From positions 62,001 through 126,000 of the forward strand of contig NZ_JAFCJE010000007.1 of NCBI RefSeq assembly GCF_018131185.1: a DNA stretch of 64,000 nt. The letters run 5' to 3'. A program made the position numbers and the translations under genes. This DNA comes from Bradyrhizobium diazoefficiens (GTDB lineage Bacteria > Pseudomonadota > Alphaproteobacteria > Rhizobiales > Xanthobacteraceae). Under the pieces are notes generated by a model. The model worked only from the letters and a program-made list of their open reading frames with translations, was not told where the DNA came from and searched no databases. Below, piece after piece: positions 33,303-41,865 of this stretch (within the stretch, counting starts at the first letter, position 1; each line of letters opens with the position of its first letter).

Positions 33303-34084
33303 CGTCGCCGGCCGCCTTGATCAGACGGGCCGCGCCGGTGATGGCCTGCATCGGCTTGCTGGCAGTGTGGCAGGCCGCCTCGCTTGCGCTGAAGAACGAC
33401 AGTTTCCCGACGGCGATCGAAGCGATCCGGGCGATTCCCGACATTCTTGGCGATAAGGAATCGCTGATCAACATCCTGGCCTCGCTTCGCCGCATGGCGA
33501 TCGGGTTTGGGGTGGCGGTGCTGGTCTCGATTCCGCTGGGCCTGTTGATGGGGCGCAGCCGGGGTGTCGCGGCTTTTTTCAATCCGCTCCTGATGGTGAT
33601 CTATCCGGTGCCGAAGGCCGCCTTGATGCCGATCATCATGCTCTGGCTGGGAGTCGGCGACGTTACCAAGACCCTGGTGATCTTTCTGGGCGTCAGCCTT
33701 CCCGTGATCTATCACAGCTTTGAAGGCGCAAAGGCCGTCGAAGAGAAGATGCTGTGGTCGGGCGCTGCGATGGGGCTTTCGACGGCACAACGCCTGGTGC
33801 GGATCGTGTTGCCTGCGGCGCTGCCCGAAATCCTGACCGGGTGCCGCACGGGCCTCGTGCTGGCGCTGATCACGATGATCACCAGCGAGATGATCGCCCG
33901 CCAGTCCGGCGCCGGGAACATCCTGTTCAACGCGCTCGACATGGGCCAGTATGAAACCGTCTTCGCGATGATCATCATCGTGGGTGCGATGGGAATCTGT
34001 CTCGATGCGATTTTCGAACGGATCCGCGCAAGACTGGTGCGCTGGTCCGAGCCTCAGTTCGACATGCCGCTGAGCTTCTCATGA
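33299..34084 (+). CDS. ABC transporter permease (SsuC/TauC type), first subunit
   Basis: The product has 261 residues with about six membrane spans (MACIGLLAVWQAASLAL, IGFGVAVLVSIPLGLLMG, MVIYPVPKAALMPIIMLWLG). The coupling motif is AAMGLSTAQRLVRIVLPAALPEILTG (EAA-type loop, near residue 160). It overlaps the ATPase gene by ATGA and the second permease by four bases. With the paralogue it forms a heterodimeric channel, less common than the usual single permease. Confidence 0.9.
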   Translation: MTSPAALIRRAAPVMACIGLLAVWQAASLALKNDSFPTAIEAIRAIPDILGDKESLINILASLRRMAIGFGVAVLVSIPLGLLMGRSRGVAAFFNPLLMVIYPVPKAALMPIIMLWLGVGDVTKTLVIFLGVSLPVIYHSFEGAKAVEEKMLWSGAAMGLSTAQRLVRIVLPAALPEILTGCRTGLVLALITMITSEMIARQSGAGNILFNALDMGQYETVFAMIIIVGAMGICLDAIFERIRARLVRWSEPQFDMPLSFS

Positions 34085-34848
34085 TGTCGCGCCTGTTTTC
34101 CTCAAACGTCCTTCTCGGGATTGCCCCGATCGTGCTGATCGTCGCGGTGTGGCAAGGCCTGGTGTCATTCGGCTTCGCGCCCGCGGTCTTGCTGCCGCCA
34201 CCGGGTTTCGTCTTCGGCCGGCTGCTCCAGCAACTCGTGACGTGGACGTTTCAGCAGGAGATCGCGGCAACCCTGATCCGGCTGTTTGCAGGGTTCACGA
34301 TTGCGGTCGTGTTGGGTGTCAGTATCGGCATTGCCGCCGCCGCCAATCCGGCAATCAACGCGGTGGTTCGGCCGATCGTGCGCGTATTGGCGCCATTGCC
34401 CAAGGTCGCGCTCTATCCGGCATTGCTGTTGCTGCTCGGCTTCGGCCACGGGTCGAAGATCACGTTGGTGGCTGCCGATGCTCTTTTCCCCATTCTATTG
34501 TCCACCTACTACGGCGCGTCGACCGTCGAACAGAAGCTGATCTGGTCGGCGATGGCAGCGGGAACGCCGCGCTACGCAATCCTCTTCAAGGTGGTGCTGC
34601 CGGCGGCGATGCCATCGATCCTGACCGGATGCCGGATCGGGCTTGTCATTTCGTGCATCGTGGTGTTTCTGGCCGAGATGATCACGTCGACAGACGGATT
34701 GGGGCACGCGCTCGTGACCGCGGCCCGAACGTTCCAAGCCGTCGACATGTTCGTGCCGCTGATCACGATCTCGCTGCTGGGGTTGATCCTGAACGGCCTG
34801 CTGGGAGCCCTGCGATCGTATCTCTTGCGGGGCTTTTCCGAGGCGTGA
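34081..34848 (+). CDS. ABC transporter permease (SsuC/TauC type), second subunit
   Basis: The product has 255 residues and six predicted spans. The EAA-type loop is AAGTPRYAILFKVVLPAAMP. VLAPLPKVALYPALLLLLGF and SIGIAAAANPAINAVVRPIV mirror the first permease. Two different permease genes in tandem imply a heterodimer. The start overlaps the upstream gene by four bases. The substrate is probably that of the downstream ring-cleavage enzyme. Confidence 0.9.
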   Translation: MMSRLFSSNVLLGIAPIVLIVAVWQGLVSFGFAPAVLLPPPGFVFGRLLQQLVTWTFQQEIAATLIRLFAGFTIAVVLGVSIGIAAAANPAINAVVRPIVRVLAPLPKVALYPALLLLLGFGHGSKITLVAADALFPILLSTYYGASTVEQKLIWSAMAAGTPRYAILFKVVLPAAMPSILTGCRIGLVISCIVVFLAEMITSTDGLGHALVTAARTFQAVDMFVPLITISLLGLILNGLLGALRSYLLRGFSEA

Positions 34849-34887
34849 TCCGTCTCGACAAGAAACCGACGATACCGGGAGTGAACC

Positions 34888-35934
34888 ATGCTGGCTGATC
34901 GCATCGAGGCAAAATGGATTGACGCATTCTGCGAGATCTTTGAACGTTGCGCCGTGAAGGCCGGGGATACCGCCGCGATCCTCTCGGAGACCCAGTCGCG
35001 CGCGCTGAATGTGCATCTGGCAGAACTGGCGTTGCTGCGAATGGGTGCGCGGCCGTTTCATGTGGTGATGCCGACACCGCGTAACCGGAATATCGTTCCA
35101 GTTCGTTCGACAGGGGCGAGCGAGGCGATCCAGAAGCTTGGTCCGGTTATCACCGCACTTCAGCAGGCAGGCTTCGTAGTGGATTGCACCATCGAAGGCC
35201 TGATGCACGCGGTGGAGACGCCCGAGATATTGAAGGCCGGCGCGCGGATCCTGGTGATCTCCAACGAGCATCCCGAAGCCCTGGAGCGAATGGTGCCGGA
35301 TCCTGCGCTCGAGAAGCGCGTTCGGGCCGCGGCGAAGATGCTGCGCGGGGCCAAGCGGATGCGGGTGACCTCGAAGGCCGGCACTGCGCTCGATGTCGAC
35401 GTGGTCGGCGCGTCCACTGTCGGCGTGTGGGGCTGGACCGACAAGCCCGGCACGCTGGCGCATTGGCCCGGTGGCATCGTCGTCAGCTTCCCCAAGAGCG
35501 GGACCATCAACGGCACATTGGTGATGGCGCCCGGGGACATCAATCTCACGTTCAAGCGCTACCTGACCTCACCTGTGAAGATGACGTTGAAGGACGACTA
35601 TGTCGTCGAGCTGGAAGGCGAGGGCACGGATGCCGCCATGATGCGCGCCTATCTCGGCGCATGGGGCGATCGCGAAGCCTATGCGGTGTCGCATGTCGGC
35701 TTCGGCATGAACCCCGGTGCGCGCTATGAAGCGCTGTCGATGTACGATCAGCGCGACACCAACGGCACCGAGATCCGAGCCGTCTCCGGCAATTTCCTGT
35801 TCTCGACCGGCGCGAACGAGTTTGCCGGCCGCTACACGGCGGGGCATTTCGATCTGCCGATGATGGGCACGACGATCGAGCTTGATGGCGTTGCCGTGGT
35901 TCGGGAGGGCGTGCTCCAGGACGTCTTCGGCTAG
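34888..35934 (+). CDS. NicX-like ring-cleaving dioxygenase (2,5-dihydroxypyridine 5,6-dioxygenase family; M29-peptidase relative)
   Basis: The product has 348 residues, the length of Pseudomonas NicX. The three iron ligands known for NicX (His265, His318, Asp320) have clear equivalents here: His269 in AVSHVGFGMNPGARY, and His320 and Asp322 in GHFDLPMMG. The family is related to M29 aminopeptidases, which lack this use. NicX opens 2,5-dihydroxypyridine to N-formylmaleamate. Its place at the end of an uptake operon suggests that an imported pyridine-type or related ring is the substrate. Its stop shares CTAG with the convergent gene. Annotation as leucyl aminopeptidase would be the usual automatic alternative. 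Confidence 0.7.
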   Translation: MLADRIEAKWIDAFCEIFERCAVKAGDTAAILSETQSRALNVHLAELALLRMGARPFHVVMPTPRNRNIVPVRSTGASEAIQKLGPVITALQQAGFVVDCTIEGLMHAVETPEILKAGARILVISNEHPEALERMVPDPALEKRVRAAAKMLRGAKRMRVTSKAGTALDVDVVGASTVGVWGWTDKPGTLAHWPGGIVVSFPKSGTINGTLVMAPGDINLTFKRYLTSPVKMTLKDDYVVELEGEGTDAAMMRAYLGAWGDREAYAVSHVGFGMNPGARYEALSMYDQRDTNGTEIRAVSGNFLFSTGANEFAGRYTAGHFDLPMMGTTIELDGVAVVREGVLQDVFG

Positions 35935-36926
35935 TCGTTGCGGTCGAGCACCGGAGGCCGCGCCAGATCGAAGTGACGAAGCAGGTCGACCATGGCCTGC
36001 AGCCGTTTTGCGCGATAGGCGTCGATGTCCAGACCGGAATAATCGAGAAAGCCTGCGCCGGTGCGCAGGCCGATCCGGCCTTCATGCATGTTGCGGGAAA
36101 TGACGTCCGGCGCCCGATAGCGCTCGCTGCCGAGTGCGCCTTCGAGATAGCGGCTGGCGTAGTAGAGGATGTCGCCGCCACCCCAGTCGATGAACTCGAG
36201 CAGCCCGAGCACGGCGTAGCGGAAGCCGAAGCCGTAGCGGATCGCCTTGTCGATTTCCTCCGCGCTGGCGACGCCTTCCTCGACCATGCGTGCGGCCTCG
36301 TTCATCGCCAGCGCCTGGATGCGCGGAACGATGAAGCCTGGCGTCGCCGCGCAGACCACCGGCATCTTGCCGATACCTTCGAGCAGCCTCTTGACCTCGC
36401 CGACGATGGCGGGATCGGTGGCTTTGCCGGGCGAGACTTCGACCAGCGGGATCAGATAGGCCGGGTTGAGCCAATGCACATTGAGGAAGCGGCGCGGGTT
36501 GACGATCGCGCCTGAGAGATCGTCGACCAGGATGGTAGATGTCGTCGAGGCGATGATCGTTTCAGGTCCGACTTGCTTCGAAGCCGCCCCCAGTACCTCT
36601 CGCTTGAGCTCGACGACTTCAGGAACGCCTTCGAAGACGATCCCTGCGCCGGCTAGCGCTTCGCCGCTTTCTCCGGCCGATACCACCGAGACCCGTGCAA
36701 TGAGCGGATCAACGTCCGCTTCCGTCAGCAGTCCCAGCTTCGACAGGCTGGCAAAGGTCTTGCCGACTTCGCCCAGCGCGTCCGCCTCCAGCTTGGAGAA
36801 CCCCTCCGCGGAGCGCGCCTTGACGTCGATCATGGTGACCTTGTGCCCGGCATAGGCGAATGCGACGGCGATGCCGCGCCCCATGCGACCAGCCCCGAGA
36901 CAGGCGATATTGATGCGATGGGTCAT
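35931..36926 (-). CDS. 3-hydroxyacyl-CoA dehydrogenase family protein
   Basis: The product has 331 residues. NAD motif LGAGRMGRGIAVAFAYAGH at residues 10-28, catalytic block NVHWLNPAYLIPLVEVSPG (His and Glu of the 3-hydroxyacyl-CoA dehydrogenase dyad) near 150, and C-terminal domain FRYAVLGLLEFIDWGG and GAGFLDYSG. It oxidises a 3-hydroxyacyl (CoA) intermediate. It is the last gene of a five-gene minus-strand operon starting at 41670 that appears under MarR control. Its stop overlaps the NicX-like gene's stop (CTAG). Confidence 0.87.
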   Translation of the reverse strand: MTHRINIACLGAGRMGRGIAVAFAYAGHKVTMIDVKARSAEGFSKLEADALGEVGKTFASLSKLGLLTEADVDPLIARVSVVSAGESGEALAGAGIVFEGVPEVVELKREVLGAASKQVGPETIIASTTSTILVDDLSGAIVNPRRFLNVHWLNPAYLIPLVEVSPGKATDPAIVGEVKRLLEGIGKMPVVCAATPGFIVPRIQALAMNEAARMVEEGVASAEEIDKAIRYGFGFRYAVLGLLEFIDWGGGDILYYASRYLEGALGSERYRAPDVISRNMHEGRIGLRTGAGFLDYSGLDIDAYRAKRLQAMVDLLRHFDLARPPVLDRND

Positions 36927-36929
36927 CGA

Positions 36930-38018
36930 TCAGAATCCATTGCGAAGCAGCGTCTGCAATTCAGCTTTGCTGAGATTGTCGAGCCCCAGCGTCTCCAGCG
37001 TTCGGCCGCCTTGCGCAAAATCCTCGCCGCAGACTGCGCCGCCGATCGACAGGAACGCTTTGGCCAGCGGTGTGGCCACGTCAGCCAGGCCGGCGACGGA
37101 CACCAGCAGAGACAGCCCAAGCCGCAGGTCTTCGCGCATGTAGCGGTGCTCGGTCAGCACAATTCGCTCGCGCCAGTCGCCGGATTCGGTCAGCCGGTCG
37201 TGTGAGCCGCGGCCATACATCCAGATCTCGCCTTCCTTGGCGTAATGATGGGCGAGCGGGAAATGTGGCGCGCTGTAGCCGAGCGCTTCGCGCACCGCGA
37301 TGCGCTCCGCGTCAAGCGCGTCGGTGACCCGCCGGATCGCCGCTTGCGTGCCTTCCTTGTGAATGTCCCAGCGCTCGAAATGTTCGATCGGACCGGCATT
37401 CATCACGATCAATGGCGGATGGATGATCGGTCCTGCATTCATCAGCGCTCCGGACAGCGCGTCTCCGCACGGCTCGATCGCATCGGGGAAAGCACGTCCG
37501 ATCACCTCGAGCGCGCGTGGTGCGTGGTCGAGCGGAAACACGCCGACCGGAAGCCGCTTGGCGCGGATGGTGATCGCAACCTCGAACGGTCCGTGCTTGC
37601 GGGTGAGCCACGGCAATGTGCCGGTTTCGGCAAAGCTCGCCTTGGCATGGTTCCCGGCATTCCGTGCAGCTTGCGCGAAGATCATCGAACCGAATGTCGC
37701 CGGCGGCAAGAAGACGACCTGACCGTCCCGCAGATGCGGGGCGAGGAGGCGAGCGATATCTGCTTGCGCGAAGGCAGGAGCGGGGCACAGGATCAGCTCT
37801 GTGCCATCGACGGCCTCGGCGATATCGGTCGTGACCAGCGCGAGCGTCACGTCGTGGCGGCCGTTGTGATCCCTCACCAGAATGCGCGAGCCGGCGGCGC
37901 GATGCGCTGCGACCTGATCGGCGTCGCGTCGCCAAAGCCGCACCTCATGCCCAGACAGCGCAAAATCGCCTGCGGCCGCGAAAGAGCCGTTTCCCCCACC
38001 CAGAACCGCAATCTTCAA
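36930..38018 (-). CDS. NAD/NADP octopine/nopaline dehydrogenase family protein
   Basis: The product has 362 residues from TTG 38018; AAGGAGA lies 6 bases upstream and the TTGA overlaps the ligase stop by four bases, so the start is well supported though unusual. Rossmann motif MKIAVLGGGNGSFAAAGDFA; substrate-domain blocks FAETGTLPWLTRK, ALSGALMNAGPIIHPPLIVM and EALGYSAPHFPLAHHY (His-Asp type site). The family joins amino acids with keto acids or reduces related imines. In a CoA-ester aromatic pathway its role is unclear; it may handle a keto or imino acid product. Confidence 0.8.
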   Translation of the reverse strand: MKIAVLGGGNGSFAAAGDFALSGHEVRLWRRDADQVAAHRAAGSRILVRDHNGRHDVTLALVTTDIAEAVDGTELILCPAPAFAQADIARLLAPHLRDGQVVFLPPATFGSMIFAQAARNAGNHAKASFAETGTLPWLTRKHGPFEVAITIRAKRLPVGVFPLDHAPRALEVIGRAFPDAIEPCGDALSGALMNAGPIIHPPLIVMNAGPIEHFERWDIHKEGTQAAIRRVTDALDAERIAVREALGYSAPHFPLAHHYAKEGEIWMYGRGSHDRLTESGDWRERIVLTEHRYMREDLRLGLSLLVSVAGLADVATPLAKAFLSIGGAVCGEDFAQGGRTLETLGLDNLSKAELQTLLRNGF

Positions 38019-39550
38019 GATGCTTCTCCTTGCGCGCGGGACTGCGCATCGAGCTGCTTCAGCAGGAAATGCTGGACCTTGCCCAGCGCCGTGCGCGGCA
38101 GGTCAGTGACGAAGACGATGTCGCGCGGCACCTTGTAGCGGGCCAGTTGCGCCTTGAGATGGGCTCGCAACTGGTCCGTCTCGGGTCGGCAGCCGGACCG
38201 GGGGATGACATAGGCGATCGGCACCTCGTCCCAGCGCGGGTCGGGCCGGCCGATCACGGCGCATTCGCTGACATCAGGGTGTTCGAGCAGGACGCGCTCG
38301 ACCTCCGCCGGGTAGACGTTCTCTCCGCCTGAAATGATCATGTTCTTCTTGCGGTCGCGCACCCAGAAATAGCCGTCGGCGTCGCACAGGCCGATGTCGC
38401 CGGTGCGATACCAGCCGTCGTGCAACACCTCGCGCGTTGCTGCCTCGTTGCCCCAATATTCGAAGAACACGTTGGGTCCGCGAACCGCAATCTCGCCCGG
38501 CGTGCCTGCAGGCATCTCGCCACCGGAATGATCGACCACCTTCGCCTCGCAGCACAGGCCGGCAAGTCCGGTCGATCCCGCACGCGAAAGGTCGCCGCCA
38601 AGCCGCGTGTAGATGGCGATCGGGCAGGTCTCGGTCGAGCCGTAAACCTGAAGCACGGGGACGCCGCGCGCGACGAAACGTTCGATCAGGTGCGGAGGCA
38701 CAATGGTCGAGCCGGTGGCGACGGCCTTGAGCGACGAAAGATCCGCAGCAGCCCAGGCGGGATGCTCGCTCACGGCCTGGATGATCGCAGGCACCATCAC
38801 CGTGAGCGTCGGCCGTTCCTGTTCGATGGCGGCAAGCGTGGTCTCCGGTGTGAAGCGCGCATGGACGTTGACGGTCGCGCCCAACTGCAGGGCCGGCGTC
38901 GTCTGGATATTGAGGCCGCCGACGTGGAAGAATGGCAGGACGGTCAGCACCTGGTCGTCGGACGTCATATTGTGCATGTGCTGGCTCATGACACCATTCC
39001 AGAACAGTGCCTCCTGGCGCAGTACCGCGCCTTTCGGCCGCCCTGTTGTTCCCGATGTGTAGACGATGAGCAGCGGGCAGGAGAGATCGGCGTGCGGATT
39101 CCGGCCGGTGCCGTCGCTGCGCGCCAGCAGGCTTTCGAAGGTCGTGCCGCGAGGCGGCGCGAAGTCGAGACCGACGATGGCCGTACCCGGCGCGGTCTGC
39201 CCAAGCTCGGAAAGAACGCCTTCAAAGGCTTGCTCGAGCACCAGCACCTTGGCGCCGGCGTCAGCGAGAATGAAGAGTTGCTCGGCGACTGCAAGGCGCC
39301 AGTTCAGCGGCACCAGCATCGCGCCAAGCCGCGCGCAGGCATAAAGCAGGACCAGGTAGTCCGGTCGGTTCAGACTGAGGATGGCGACGCGGTCGCCGCG
39401 GCCAACGCCGAGCTGCTGCTTCAATGCCGTCGCGGTCCGCTCGATCCGCGCGGCAAAAGCCGCATAGCTCAGCCGTTCGCCTTCAAAGACAATGGCCGTC
39501 TTGTCCGGCGCGAACGCCGCGTTGCGGTCGATTAGACTGCAAAGGTCCAC
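38015..39550 (-). CDS. AMP-dependent acyl-CoA synthetase/ligase
   Basis: The product has 511 residues from GTG 39550, two bases after the stop of the acyl-CoA dehydrogenase gene. The adenylation motif YTSGTTGRPKGAVL, LPFFHVGGL, GSTETCPIAIY, GWYRTGDIGLCDADGYFWVR and the C-terminal catalytic Lys in LPRTALGKVQ are all present. It activates a carboxylic acid as the CoA thioester. It is the second ligase in the locus and differs from the benzoate-type ligase at 49842, so it probably acts on a ring-opened product or a fatty-type acid. Confidence 0.9.
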   Translation of the reverse strand: MDLCSLIDRNAAFAPDKTAIVFEGERLSYAAFAARIERTATALKQQLGVGRGDRVAILSLNRPDYLVLLYACARLGAMLVPLNWRLAVAEQLFILADAGAKVLVLEQAFEGVLSELGQTAPGTAIVGLDFAPPRGTTFESLLARSDGTGRNPHADLSCPLLIVYTSGTTGRPKGAVLRQEALFWNGVMSQHMHNMTSDDQVLTVLPFFHVGGLNIQTTPALQLGATVNVHARFTPETTLAAIEQERPTLTVMVPAIIQAVSEHPAWAAADLSSLKAVATGSTIVPPHLIERFVARGVPVLQVYGSTETCPIAIYTRLGGDLSRAGSTGLAGLCCEAKVVDHSGGEMPAGTPGEIAVRGPNVFFEYWGNEAATREVLHDGWYRTGDIGLCDADGYFWVRDRKKNMIISGGENVYPAEVERVLLEHPDVSECAVIGRPDPRWDEVPIAYVIPRSGCRPETDQLRAHLKAQLARYKVPRDIVFVTDLPRTALGKVQHFLLKQLDAQSRAQGEAS

Positions 39551-39552
39551 GG

Positions 39553-40842
39553 TCAGTCGTCCGTCTCGCCAGCTTCGTAGAGCGCCTCGCGTCCGATCCG
39601 GTCGAGGCACAGTTCGGCGGTCCAGGGCAGCATCAGCGAGCCACAACGGCTGTCGCGATAGATCCGCTCCAGTGGCAGCGAGCGAAGCATGGCCTGGCCT
39701 CCGCAGGTGCGGATCGCGAGCGCGGCGAGCTCATTGGCGCCTTCCATCACCGAATATTGCGCGGCGTAGGCCCGCAGAACCTGCTCCTTGCTCGGGTTGG
39801 CGCATGCTTCGGTGACAGCCTGGAACCAGATCCCCTTGATCTGTTCGAGCTTGATCTGCATCTGCGCGACCGCGATCTGCTTGGTCGGGTACATCCGGCG
39901 CTTGACCGGCGGCATGCCCGGCACTTCGCCGCGCAAGTAGCGGACGGTGAAATCATAGGCGGCTTGAGCCAGGCCCATATAGGTCGGCGACAACGTCAGG
40001 AACATGTGCGGCCAGCGCATCGCAGCCTGGAAATAGACGCCGCGCGGCATCAACGCGGAATCCTCCGGCACGAACACGTCCTTGAACAGGAGCGTCCGCG
40101 AAACGGTACCGCGCATGCCGAGCGGATCCCAGTCGCCGACGACCGAGACGCCATCCGATTTAGCAGAGATGGCCAGATATAGCGTGTTGCGGCGCGATGC
40201 CTTCTCACCTTCCTCGATCTCGGTGCAGAGCACGCCGTAATAGTCGGCGTGGCCGGAGAGCGATGCAAAGATCTTCTTGCCGTTGACGATCCAGCCGCCT
40301 TTCACGGGTTTTGCTTCCGTGCCAAATGCGACGCCGCCGGCGGCGGCCGCACCACCCTCCGAGAAAGGCTGCGAATAGATCGCGCCGTCATCGACGATGC
40401 GTTTGTAGTGAACCGCACGACGCCGCTCGTGCTCCGCGCGGGTCTCGGCATCCATGTCGAGGTCGTCGGCGAGGGGCCCCGACCACAGTGTCGAGCAGAC
40501 ATGCATGTTCCAGGTCAGCGCGGTCGCACCGCAATAGCGGCCGATCTCGGCGGCCGCTAACGCGTAAGTCTGGTAGTTCGCGCCGAGCCCGCCGTGCTTC
40601 TTTGGAACGGCGATGCCGAGCAGGCCGACGCGGTGCAGGTCGCGATAATTCTCGGTGGGAAAAGTCGCTTCGCGATCGTAGGTCGCGGCGCGCGCCGCGA
40701 ACACGCTCTGGCCGATCTCGCGGGCGCGCGCAATGATGCTGGCCTGCTCGTCGCTCAGGCGGAATGCGACCGGATCGAAGATCGGTGCATCCAGTGCGAC
40801 CTTGCCGGTGGCTCCAATTGTCTTGCTGACTTGCATCGTCAT
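39553..40842 (-). CDS. Acyl-CoA dehydrogenase family protein
   Basis: The product has 429 residues with AAGGTGA before ATG 40842. Family blocks: GLLGIAVPKKHGGLGANYQT, IYSQPFSEGGAAAAGG, GWIVNGKKIFASLSGHADYY, DWDPLGMRGTVSRTLLFKDV and YRDSRCGSLMLPWTAELCLD. The usual catalytic Glu segment (IYEGT) is replaced by LPWTAE, so the reaction may be non-standard desaturation. The gene is flanked closely by hydrolase and ligase genes. It fits a step after ring reduction in the CoA pathway. Confidence 0.87.
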   Translation of the reverse strand: MTMQVSKTIGATGKVALDAPIFDPVAFRLSDEQASIIARAREIGQSVFAARAATYDREATFPTENYRDLHRVGLLGIAVPKKHGGLGANYQTYALAAAEIGRYCGATALTWNMHVCSTLWSGPLADDLDMDAETRAEHERRRAVHYKRIVDDGAIYSQPFSEGGAAAAGGVAFGTEAKPVKGGWIVNGKKIFASLSGHADYYGVLCTEIEEGEKASRRNTLYLAISAKSDGVSVVGDWDPLGMRGTVSRTLLFKDVFVPEDSALMPRGVYFQAAMRWPHMFLTLSPTYMGLAQAAYDFTVRYLRGEVPGMPPVKRRMYPTKQIAVAQMQIKLEQIKGIWFQAVTEACANPSKEQVLRAYAAQYSVMEGANELAALAIRTCGGQAMLRSLPLERIYRDSRCGSLMLPWTAELCLDRIGREALYEAGETDD

Positions 40843-40854
40843 TGCGCAGTCACC

Positions 40855-41670
40855 TTACGCTTTGGTCGCGAGAGAGTTCAGGAACTTGCCAAGCGCCTCG
40901 TCGAAGGCATCGGGGCGTTCGAGATTGGCGAGATGGCCGACGCCGGGAAGCTCGACATATTCGGCCAAGGGAATGTATGTCGCCGTCTTTGCCATCATCG
41001 GCGCGGGCGCATTGTTGTCCCTGGAGCCGGACAGCAGCAGTGTCGGGACGGAGATATCCCCAAGCGTACCGCGCTGATCGAAGCCGATGAGAGCCAGCAT
41101 CATGGCGCGATAGCTTGCCTCCGGCACAGTTCCCATGCATTCGCGTGCAAGCTCCATCCCGGCCGGATCGGGATCGTCGCCGACGAGCTCTTTCACCAGC
41201 GAGGGTGCCAGCGACTTCATCGTCTCTCCGCGATCGAGCGGCCCGAGCCGCGCCGCGATGAACGATTTCTGCCAGTCGCCGTCGGCCTTGCCGAAGGCAG
41301 GACTGGTCTGCGCCAGCACGACCGCGCGCGCCAGTTTTGGCGATTGCACCAGCCATTTCTGGACGATCATGCCGCCGATCGAGTGACCGACCAGAATGGG
41401 TCTGGTTGCACCGAGCTGTTCGATGAATTGCTGGAGCGCCTGCGCCAGGGCAGCGATGCTGACGCTGGCGAGCGGCGCCGATCCGCCATAGCCGGGCATA
41501 TCCCAAGCGATCGCGCGGAAGCGGTCGCCAAATGTGGCAAGCTGGCGCCGCCAGGCTCGCGCGGCCCCACCGATGCCATGCAGGAAGATCAGAGGTGTCG
41601 CGTCCGGATCGCCCGCGGCTTCATAGGCGAAGCGTCCGTCCTTTGTTATCATTGGCGCAGGCTGCGACAC
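40855..41670 (-). CDS. Alpha/beta hydrolase
   Basis: The product has 271 residues from GTG 41670, with AAAAGGAT 6 bases upstream. Oxyanion loop FLHGIGGAARAW, nucleophile elbow VGHSIGGMIV (Ser), acid in LSGSRDNNAP (Asp) and base in GVGHLANLE (His). It resembles meta-cleavage or 3-oxoadipate enol-lactone hydrolases. It is the first gene of the minus-strand catabolic operon; operator site 41731-41750 lies 60 bases upstream. Probably hydrolyses a ring-opened CoA or C-C bonded intermediate. Confidence 0.88.
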   Translation of the reverse strand: MSQPAPMITKDGRFAYEAAGDPDATPLIFLHGIGGAARAWRRQLATFGDRFRAIAWDMPGYGGSAPLASVSIAALAQALQQFIEQLGATRPILVGHSIGGMIVQKWLVQSPKLARAVVLAQTSPAFGKADGDWQKSFIAARLGPLDRGETMKSLAPSLVKELVGDDPDPAGMELARECMGTVPEASYRAMMLALIGFDQRGTLGDISVPTLLLSGSRDNNAPAPMMAKTATYIPLAEYVELPGVGHLANLERPDAFDEALGKFLNSLATKA

Positions 41671-41730
41671 GCGACATCCTTTTGCTCGGCCCTTTGATGC
41701 TAACAGGCCTGTGGGGGATGGGAAGTGATA

Positions 41731-41750
41731 ATTTTATACTTAAAGCAATT
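41731..41750 (-). promoter_or_regulatory. MarR-type operator site A
   Basis: Read on the minus strand: AATTGCTTTAAGTATAAAAT. Matches site F (49772) at 18 of 20 positions. It lies between the divergent hydrolase and SDR genes, nearer the hydrolase. Confidence 0.75.
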
Positions 41751-41808
41751 TCCGGGCCGCGCCCTCTCGTGTCGCGGCATTCGTGGCGGCTAGCGCCGCT
41801 CTCGTTGC

Positions 41809-41828
41809 AAAAACTTGAAGGTTAAAAT
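41809..41828 (+). promoter_or_regulatory. MarR-type operator site B
   Basis: AAAAACTTGAAGGTTAAAAT, 38 bases before the SDR start. It shares the TTGAAG and TTAAAAT halves of the family. With site A it brackets the divergent promoters. Confidence 0.65.
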
Positions 41829-41865
41829 ATATCGGAGAGCGACGAGCACCTCAGGGAGCCAGCGC

